The translations under genes were made by a program, and so were the position numbers. Below the pieces are notes generated by a model. The model worked only from the letters and a program-made list of their open reading frames with translations. It did not search any database and was not told where the DNA came from. From Herbidospora mongoliensis (GTDB lineage: Bacteria > Actinomycetota > Actinomycetes > Streptosporangiales > Streptosporangiaceae), in NCBI RefSeq assembly GCF_001570545.1, contig NZ_BBXD01000018.1:263782-327781 (forward strand): a stretch of 64,000 nucleotides of DNA. Reading direction: 5' to 3'. Below are positions 16,091 to 64,000 of the stretch, one piece after another (within the stretch, counting starts at the first letter, position 1; each line of letters starts with the position of its first letter).

Positions 16091-17002
16091 ATGCCCGGAG
16101 GCAGGCTGACCCATGAGAACCGCCGGCAGATCGCGGTCTGGCTGGACGAGGGGCTGGGATACGCCGAGATCGCCCGGCGGCTGGGCCGGCCCACGTCCAC
16201 GATCAGCCGCGAGGTGGCGCGCAACAGCGTCCACGGCGGCTACCTGGCCGACCGTGCCCAGCAGACCGCCGGGCAGCGCGCCCGCCGCCGCAGACCGGTT
16301 CAGGCCACGGAGCCACCGGTAGACGGGGCCGTGCCAGGGTTCGTCGAGCGGTTCGCGACGCTGCTGGTCGCGACCGGCTTTCCGAGGATGCCCGCGCACG
16401 TGTTCGTCGGCCTGCTCACCGCCGAGTCCGGGAGCCTGACGTCCGCCGAACTGGTCCGGGCGCTACGGGTCAGTCCGGCGTCGGTGTCCAAGGCCATCGG
16501 CTACCTGGAGGCGACCGAGCTGGTCAGGCGCACCCAAGAGGGCCGCCGCGAGCGCTACGTGATCGACGACGACGTCTGGCTCCGCGCCTTCGAATCCGAC
16601 ACCGGGGCCCACGCCGAGGTCGCGGCGGCGGCGCGGGACGGGATCGAGATCTTCGGCGCCGGCACGCCCGCGGGCACCCGGCTGGGCCGGATGGCTCAGT
16701 TCTTCTCCTGGATCAGCGACCAGATGAAAGACAGCGGCCTCACCGACGCCGCCGCGCGCGACGCGCTGACGGTCGTGGCCGCGCTGGTGCACGCCGCCCG
16801 CCCCCTCACCGAGGGCGCCCTCGCCACGGCGCTGGACTGGCCGGCCCGGCGGGCGGCCGCCGCCCTCGACGCGATCGGCCGCCGCCCGATCCTCGCCGAC
16901 CCGCTCGCCGTCGAGCGACTGGAGAACGGTGCCTACGCCGTCGCCCCGAGGCCCGACCGCCTCGGCGCCGCGCAGCGCGAAGCGCTCCGTCCCCCCTACT
17001 AA
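16091..17002 (+). CDS. Regulator with IS30-type HTH and MarR/GbsR-like domain
   Basis: A 303-residue DNA-binding protein with two recognisable parts. Residues ~5-40 are an IS30-transposase-type helix-turn-helix (LTHENRRQIAVWLDEGLGYAEIARRLG, STISREVARN). From ~75 onward is a MarR/GbsR-like winged helix (LTSAELVRALRVSPASVSKAIGYLEATELVRR) followed by a helical dimerisation region. There is no transposase catalytic domain, so this is a regulator and not an IS element. ATG 16091 follows AAGGAGG at ~16075-16081. It is the only regulator directly upstream of and codirectional with the PKS genes, 140 bases away, and so a candidate pathway regulator. The divergent hydrolase is an equally likely target. 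Confidence 0.82.
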   Translation: MPGGRLTHENRRQIAVWLDEGLGYAEIARRLGRPTSTISREVARNSVHGGYLADRAQQTAGQRARRRRPVQATEPPVDGAVPGFVERFATLLVATGFPRMPAHVFVGLLTAESGSLTSAELVRALRVSPASVSKAIGYLEATELVRRTQEGRRERYVIDDDVWLRAFESDTGAHAEVAAAARDGIEIFGAGTPAGTRLGRMAQFFSWISDQMKDSGLTDAAARDALTVVAALVHAARPLTEGALATALDWPARRAAAALDAIGRRPILADPLAVERLENGAYAVAPRPDRLGAAQREALRPPY

Positions 17003-17142
17003 AGCGCAATGAATGTGCAGGTCCGGGGCCAGGTTAGGGGTTGTCGCCCATGGGCTCCATCTCTTTACGATGCCATGAGCTGATCTCTCTGCTTTCGGTG
17101 TCAGCTGCCGTTATTCGCTGAATGGGCATGGGGTGAATTCGC
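17003..17142 (+). promoter_or_regulatory. Putative promoter region of the PKS operon
   Basis: These 140 bases precede the first PKS gene. They contain a perfect 10-base palindrome GCCCATGGGC at 17046-17055, a candidate operator, and GGGGTG at about 17130-17135 as a plausible ribosome-binding site for the GTG start at 17143. I cannot assign a -35/-10 pair. No comparable gap occurs again until after the thioesterase, so the three PKS genes probably share this promoter. Confidence 0.4.
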
Positions 17143-40914
<23,772 letters not shown>

Positions 40915-40955
40915 CCTCCCTCTCCAAGCCCACTCCCAGACCATGTGAGGCCTAG

Positions 40956-45704
<4,749 letters not shown>

Positions 45705-45724
45705 GCCGGGAAGGCGACGTTCCA

Positions 45725-59836
<14,112 letters not shown>

Positions 59837-59849
59837 CGGTTGGAGGTCG

Positions 59850-60332
59850 ACGCTCGACCTGCCCGCGGTGTTGTGGCGCTCGCCTCTGACGTGGTCGGCC
59901 GGGCCGTTGAGGGCGACCAGCTCCTGGGCCGGCAACGCGATGCCAGGCCGCCTGGGCGTTCTCCTGGACCCGGGCGGCGCGGCGGGTGCCGGGGATGGGC
60001 ACGACGTCCTCGCCCTGGGCCAGGACCCAGGCCAGGGCGATCTGGGCGGCGGTGGCGTCGTGGGGTGCGCCGGACAGTGTCCGGCGCCGCCTCGGAGATG
60101 CCAAGGAAGCGGACCTTCCCGGCGTCGACCAGTTCCTTCATCGCGCCCCAGGTGTCCTCGACGGGACGTCCGGTCGATGCGGTGCTGGTAGTAGAGGTCG
60201 ATGTGGTCGACGCCGAGCCGGGCCGGGGAGGCGTCGGCGGATCGGCGGACGTAGTCGGGCCGGCCGTTGACGCCCAGGCGGGTGCCGTCGGCGGCGCGCT
60301 GGATGCCGAACTTGGTGGCGATGACGATCGTC
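59850..60332 (-). pseudogene. Aldo/keto reductase remnant
   Basis: Reading leftward, fragments of an aldo/keto reductase appear in different frames. [16 protein letters not shown] and [17 protein letters not shown] are in one frame, [25 protein letters not shown] in another. [24 protein letters not shown] and a C-terminal [20 protein letters not shown] are in further frames. The first ~75 residues are missing, with an in-frame TGA just upstream. About 100 residues between GISEAAPDT and ATAAQ are deleted. This is a decayed gene, not a small functional protein. It lies directly behind the PKS thioesterase. Confidence 0.85.
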
Positions 60333-60350
60333 CGAGTCTGTCACCCCGCT

Positions 60351-60370
60351 AATAAATCTACTTTGTAAAG
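60351..60370. promoter_or_regulatory. AT-rich segment with CTTTGTAAAG half-palindrome
   Basis: A locally AT-rich stretch ends in CTTTGTAAAG (60361-60370), a near-palindrome resembling HxlR-type operators. It lies upstream of the aldo/keto reductase remnant, whose old promoter it may be, and about 95 bases upstream of the PNPOx-like gene. Confidence 0.25.
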
Positions 60371-60464
60371 GCGTCGGGTCGGTGGCGCACCCTGACGCGC
60401 TTTTTAGACCCCATCCCCGATGGGGAAGCGGATTTTGTCGGTGGCGGGGTGCACTATGGCGGGC

Positions 60465-60938
60465 ATGGCCTCGTGGCAGGAGATCGAGAACGACGCCCCG
60501 GAGTTCGCAGCGCGCTTTCTGCGGCTGTTCGACGGGGGCAAGCACAAGACGATGGCGACGCTGCGCCGAGACGGCTCACCGCGGATCAGCGGCACCGAGA
60601 CCCAGTTCAAGCAGGGGGAGCTGTGGCTGGGTTCGATGGGCGGCGCGGTGAAGGCGGCCGATCTGCTGCGTGATGGCCGGGTGGCGGTCCACGGCCCTTC
60701 GACCGATCCGGGCGAGGAGGGCGCCGGCACGTGGCCGGGTGAGGCGAAGCTGTCGGGGCGCGCGGTGGAGGTGACCGATCCGCTGGTGGTGAAGGCGGTG
60801 GTGGGCGCGGAGCCGGGCGATTCGCATCTGTTCCGGGTGGACATCGCGGGTGTGGTGATCACGCGGGTGGAAGAGGCGATGCTGGTGATCGAGAGCTGGG
60901 CGCCGGGCCGCGGGGTGAGTGTGGTCCGTCGTCGTTAG
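60465..60938 (+). CDS. Pyridoxamine 5'-phosphate oxidase-like (split-barrel flavin-binding) protein
   Basis: A ~157-residue PNPOx-like split-barrel protein. The typical start is HKTMATLRRDGSPRISGTE, followed by GELWLGSMGGAVKAADLLRDGRVAVHG, where the flavin or F420 cofactor would bind, and SHLFRVDIAGVVITRV. Family members bind FMN, F420 or haem; which one cannot be told here. The PNPOx active site for vitamin B6 is not evident, so a general oxidoreductase role is more likely. ATG 60465 is used; ATG 60456 is also in frame. Confidence 0.8.
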   Translation: MASWQEIENDAPEFAARFLRLFDGGKHKTMATLRRDGSPRISGTETQFKQGELWLGSMGGAVKAADLLRDGRVAVHGPSTDPGEEGAGTWPGEAKLSGRAVEVTDPLVVKAVVGAEPGDSHLFRVDIAGVVITRVEEAMLVIESWAPGRGVSVVRRR

Positions 60939-60998
60939 GGCCCCATCGGCCGCCCGTTCTTCTTCCCCTCTGGCGGGCGGCCGATGGGTACGGGTGGC

Positions 60999-61151
60999 TC
61001 AGCCCAGGGAGTTGAACGCGGCGACGAGGGTCGGCAGGACCGCTGCCGCGAGTCCGGCCGCCACGAGGTTGAAGCGGGCGCCGATGTTGAGCGCGGCCAG
61101 GATGAACAGAACGAACGCGATCAGGTAGCACAGCAGCTCGAACACGGCCAT
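60999..61151 (-). CDS. Small two-helix membrane protein (50 aa)
   Basis: A 50-residue hydrophobic protein. Residues ~3-22 (VFELLCYLIAFVLFILAALN) and ~28-46 (LVAAGLAAAVLPTLVAAF) are probable membrane segments joined by a short IGARFN turn. ATG 61151 is supported by an excellent GGAGGA ribosome-binding site six bases upstream. Function is unknown. It is codirectional with and 109 bases downstream of the SDR gene. Confidence 0.7.
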   Translation of the reverse strand: MAVFELLCYLIAFVLFILAALNIGARFNLVAAGLAAAVLPTLVAAFNSLG

Positions 61152-61260
61152 CAGAAGTCCTCCGTACAGGAACGCGGCCCCTGCTGGGGCGGCGAGATCT
61201 TCGGTCCTGCCCTGAGATCGACGCATTGATCATCGGTTCGTCGATCAATGTTGGGCGGGT

Positions 61261-62040
61261 TCAGCTGATGGAGAAGCCGCCGTCGACGCAGATGGTCTGG
61301 CCGGTCACGTAGGCCGCCGCGTTGGATGCCAGGTAGACGGCGATGCCGGCGAAGTCTTCGGGGTGGCCGTTGCGGCCGACGGCGGTGCGGGCGGCGAGGG
61401 CTTCGACGCGGCCGGGGATCGATTGGGCGGCTTGGGTGAGGGGGGTCAGGACGAAGCCGGGGATGATCGTGTTGGCGGTGACGCCGCGTCGGCTCCAGGC
61501 TTCGGCCTGGGAGCGGGACAGGCCGCCGATGGCGGCTTTGCTGACGCCGTAGGCGCCGCTGTCGCCGAAGGCGCGGTGAGTCTGCTGGGAGCCGATGTTG
61601 ATGATGCGGCCCCAGCCGCGGTGGGCCATGCGGGGGGCGTGGTGCTGGCCGAGGCGGTAGGGGGCGGTGAGGTTGACGGCCATGGTCTGGTCGTAGTCGG
61701 CTTCGGTGAGGTCGCCCATGGGGTGGCGGATGTTGTTGGCGGCGCTGGTGACCAGGATGTCGACGTCGGGGACGGTGGCGCACAGGCGGGTGACGTCGTC
61801 GGGGTCGGCCATGTCGGCGCTGACGGCCGTGGCGTTGACGCCGTGGCCGCGCAGGCGGGTGAGGGCCTGGTCGAGGTCGTATTGGCGGCGGGCGGCGATG
61901 GTGATGTGGGCGCCGGCGCGGCCGAGGGCCTGGGCGATGGCGTGGCCGATGCCGCTGCTGCCGCCGGTGATGAGGGCGGTGCGGCCGTGGAGGCCGAACA
62001 GGTCAGTGAGGTAGGGGGCCGCCGCGTCGCTCATGGTCAT
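61261..62040 (-). CDS. Short-chain dehydrogenase/reductase (SDR)
   Basis: A 259-residue classical SDR oxidoreductase. The NAD(P) motif is TGGSSGIG (~residues 25-32), the catalytic Ser is in INIGSQQ, and YGVSK gives the Tyr-xxx-Lys pair. The C-terminus VTGQTICVDGGFSIS is typical. The usual NNAG motif is replaced by TSAANN. ATG 62040 is used; ATG 62034 is also possible. It overlaps the 3' end of the MarR gene by ~38 bases, so the two are coupled and the SDR is likely controlled by that regulator. The substrate is unknown. Confidence 0.88.
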   Translation of the reverse strand: MTMSDAAAPYLTDLFGLHGRTALITGGSSGIGHAIAQALGRAGAHITIAARRQYDLDQALTRLRGHGVNATAVSADMADPDDVTRLCATVPDVDILVTSAANNIRHPMGDLTEADYDQTMAVNLTAPYRLGQHHAPRMAHRGWGRIINIGSQQTHRAFGDSGAYGVSKAAIGGLSRSQAEAWSRRGVTANTIIPGFVLTPLTQAAQSIPGRVEALAARTAVGRNGHPEDFAGIAVYLASNAAAYVTGQTICVDGGFSIS

Positions 62041-62518
62041 CCACCCTATCGTCGGATGATCCGATTTCCTCGGTGATGATGTCACTGATCCGTGTCATGA
62101 CGCGCTGGAGGTCGCGCAGGGTGTCGGTGTCGAGGCGGGTGAGCATGTGGCGCCAGTTGGCGGTGCCGGCGTCGAGCATCTCGTCGGTGAGGGTGCGGCC
62201 CTGCTGGGTGAGGGTGAGGCGGCGGACGCGGCGGTCGGCGGGGTCTTCGCGGCGGGTGACCAGGCCGTGGGCGACGAGGCGGTCGACGATGCCGGTGAGG
62301 GTGCCCAGGCCGATGCCGAGTTCGCGGGCGAGTTCCTGGCCGGGTGCTGATTCGTGGAAGGACAGGGCGACGATGACTTTGAGTTGCTGCATGGTGAGGG
62401 TGGTGGCGAGCAGGGGGAGGGAGCGGTCGCGGGCGAACAGGCGGCCGAGGCCGCGCTGTGTGTCGGCGATCTGGTCGATCAGCTGCTCGCGCTCGTCATC
62501 GTTCAAGCTGTCGTTCAC
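62003..62518 (-). CDS. MarR-family transcriptional regulator
   Basis: A 171-residue MarR regulator. The winged helix is clear: TMQQLKVIVALSFHESAPGQELARELGIGLGTLTGIVDRLVAHGLVTRREDPADRRVRRLTLTQQG, with the conserved DxRxxR wing. It probably binds the shared 150-base region and represses both its own operon and the divergent RND transporter gene, releasing DNA when a small ligand binds. The GTG start at 62518 has no clear ribosome-binding site and may be leaderless. Overlap with the downstream SDR gene implies one transcript. Confidence 0.9.
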   Translation of the reverse strand: MNDSLNDDEREQLIDQIADTQRGLGRLFARDRSLPLLATTLTMQQLKVIVALSFHESAPGQELARELGIGLGTLTGIVDRLVAHGLVTRREDPADRRVRRLTLTQQGRTLTDEMLDAGTANWRHMLTRLDTDTLRDLQRVMTRISDIITEEIGSSDDRVDDHERRGGPLPH

Positions 62519-62669
62519 CTGTTGAGTTCACTGGGGCTGTCGGCCTGCTGTCGCAAACCTGAGAAGGTTATCAGGAATGGCATGCCACGTTAAATATTCG
62601 TGCGAGGCGAAGTGTTAGGGTGAGCCGCATTAATCTTCCGGCCCTCATCTGTCAAGGAGCCCTCGCGTC
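62519..62669. promoter_or_regulatory. Divergent promoter region MarR/RND with TGGCATGCCA palindrome
   Basis: The spacer holds a perfect 10-base palindrome TGGCATGCCA (62578-62587) followed by an AT-rich stretch (TTAAATATTC). These are good candidates for a MarR operator and promoter. The AAGGAG at 62654-62659 is the ribosome-binding site of the transporter gene. Confidence 0.45.
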
Positions 62670-64000
62670 ATGACCTTCCTGGCCAGGCTGAGCCTCGCCA
62701 ACCGCACTCTTGTGATCATGATTGCGGTGGTGGCCAGCGCCTTCGGCGCCTTCGCCATCCCCTCGCTGAAGCAGCAGCTGTTCCCGTCGCTGGAGTTCCC
62801 GGGGGCGTTCGTCGTGGCGCCGTATGCCGGTGCGTCGCCCGACATCGTGGAAGACCAGGTCGTCAAGCCGATCGAGAGCAGCTTCCAGGGTATCGCCGGG
62901 GTGACGCAGGTCAGCTCGACGTCCCGGGAGGGCCTGGCCTCGATCCAGGTGGCGTTCGAGTTCGGCACCGACATCGACGAGGCCATCGGCCAGATGCAGC
63001 AGGCGATCTCGCGGATCGACGCGCAGCTGCCGGCCACGGTCGACCCGCAGGTGATCGCGGGTAGCACCGACGACATCCCGGTGGTGGTGCTGGCCGCCAC
63101 GGGCGGTGATGAGGCGACGCTGCTCGACCGGCTGGAGCAGGCGGCGGTGCCGCAGCTGCAGGGGATCGAGGGGGTGCGGGAGGCGGAGGTCACCGGCGCC
63201 CGCGGCAAGCAGGTGACGATCACCCCCGACCTTGAGGAACTGGTGAAGAAGGGGTTGTCGCCGGCGGCGATCCCCGAGGTGCTGCGCGCCAACGGCGTGG
63301 CCATCCCGGCCGGGTCGGTGGTCGAGGGCGGGGTGAACCTGACCGTCCAGATCGGTGACCGGGTCGCGACGGTGGAGGACCTGAAGAACCTCTACCTGAC
63401 GCCGCCCGCCGCCCCCGCGGCGCAGCCGCAGGCACAGCAGCCGCAGATCCCGGGCCGCCCGGTCGCGGCGGTGCGCCCGCCGGCGCCGCCCAAGCCGGTG
63501 ACGCTGGGTTCGGTGGCCGACATCGAGGTGATCGACGCCAGCGCCTCGACGCTGACCCGCACCGACGGCAAGCCGAGCCTGGGCGTGTCGATCACGATGA
63601 AGCCCGACGGGAACGCGGTGGCGATCTCCCACGCCGTCCGCGACCTGACGCCGGAGCTGACGACCGCGCTGGGCGCGGGCTCGGCGCTGACGGTGGTGTT
63701 CGACCAGGCGCCGTTCGTCGAGCGGTCGATCCACGACCTGACGACCGAGGGCCTGCTGGGCCTGACGTTCGCCGTGATCATCATTCTGATCTTCCTGCTG
63801 TCGATCCGGTCGACGGTGGTGACGGCGGTGTCGATCCCGCTGTCGGTGGTGATCGCGCTGATCGCGCTGTGGGTGGGCGACTACTCGCTGAACATCCTGA
63901 CGCTGGGCGCGATGACGATCGCGGTGGGCCGGGTGGTCGACGACTCGATTGTGGTGCTGGAGAACATCAAGCGTCATCTCGGCTACGGCGAGCCGAAGCG
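62670..64000 (+). CDS. RND-family efflux transporter, N-terminal part (runs off the right edge)
   Basis: The first ~443 residues of an AcrB/HAE-1-type resistance-nodulation-division transporter. TM1 follows the short cytosolic N-terminus (LSLANRTLVIMIAVVASAFGAF). The porter subdomain blocks follow (FPSLEFPGAFVVAPYAGASPDIVEDQV, SREGLASIQVAFEFG). TM2-TM4 start near LLGLTFAVIIILIFLLS. The TM4 proton-relay segment GRVVDDSIVVLENIK carries the conserved Asp pair. A Pro/Ala/Gln-rich insert lies at ~63403-63498. ATG 62670 has AAGGAG ten bases upstream. Divergent to a MarR gene, so probably a drug- or metabolite-induced exporter. Confidence 0.9.
   Translation, partial: MTFLARLSLANRTLVIMIAVVASAFGAFAIPSLKQQLFPSLEFPGAFVVAPYAGASPDIVEDQVVKPIESSFQGIAGVTQVSSTSREGLASIQVAFEFGTDIDEAIGQMQQAISRIDAQLPATVDPQVIAGSTDDIPVVVLAATGGDEATLLDRLEQAAVPQLQGIEGVREAEVTGARGKQVTITPDLEELVKKGLSPAAIPEVLRANGVAIPAGSVVEGGVNLTVQIGDRVATVEDLKNLYLTPPAAPAAQPQAQQPQIPGRPVAAVRPPAPPKPVTLGSVADIEVIDASASTLTRTDGKPSLGVSITMKPDGNAVAISHAVRDLTPELTTALGAGSALTVVFDQAPFVERSIHDLTTEGLLGLTFAVIIILIFLLSIRSTVVTAVSIPLSVVIALIALWVGDYSLNILTLGAMTIAVGRVVDDSIVVLENIKRHLGYGEPK

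Noticed and set aside
16091-16230. An IS30 transposase, suggested by the IS30-type HTH
   Set aside because: No DDE catalytic domain or terminal repeats; the rest of the protein is MarR/GbsR-like.

Overview
The window is very GC-rich DNA with GTG starts and 4-base GTGA gene overlaps. It carries actinobacterial gene families: type I PKS, LexA, an actinomycete-type SoxR, and an IS30-type-HTH/MarR regulator. It fits a filamentous actinomycete. Streptosporangiales is plausible, but I cannot fix the genus from sequence alone.

Layout. (1) 1-3.6 kb: the 5' part of an aldehyde dehydrogenase gene coupled to an MFS exporter, divergent from a second MFS exporter. (2) 3.7-9.7 kb: a flavin-centred island. 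It holds an acyl-CoA-dehydrogenase-fold flavin monooxygenase, a translationally coupled HSL-family esterase, an HpaB-type FADH2-dependent hydroxylase, a shortened FAD synthetase (RibF-like), and a flavin reductase fused to a GntR/FCD transcription-factor module. (3) 9.8-14.3 kb: a NarL-type response regulator, its cytosolic GAF/histidine kinase, LexA, and SoxR divergent from an FMN reductase gene with a good SoxR box between them. (4) 14.3-17.0 kb: a serine beta-lactamase-like hydrolase with extra C-terminal domains, divergent from an IS30-HTH/MarR-type regulator. (5) 17.1-59.8 kb: three colinear modular PKS genes (about 7923, 1582 and 4703 aa) with nine extension modules and a terminal thioesterase. 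(6) 59.8-64 kb: an aldo/keto reductase pseudogene, a PNPOx-like protein, a small membrane protein, a MarR-SDR pair, and the 5' part of an RND transporter. This last block looks like the outer flank of the cluster.

PKS logic. All nine KS domains have the condensing cysteine. Eight ATs carry malonyl motifs (GHSIG, HAFH); only AT7 carries methylmalonyl motifs (GHSQG, YASH). Modules 3, 4 and 5 are KS-AT-DH-KR-ACP. All other modules are KS-AT-KR-ACP, and there is no ER. KR9 has lost both the catalytic Tyr and Lys, so a beta-ketone should reach the TE. The predicted chain (inference) is starter, two hydroxyls, a conjugated triene, hydroxyls flanking one C-methyl, and a C3 ketone, released by the TE as an acid or an 18/20-membered lactone. 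The first PKS begins with a docking domain and an extender KS. No loading module or partner protein is present in the window, so the starter must come from elsewhere. No P450, glycosyltransferase or methyltransferase is seen. The flavin oxygenases upstream are the only candidate oxidative tailoring enzymes, and their link to the PKS is unproven.
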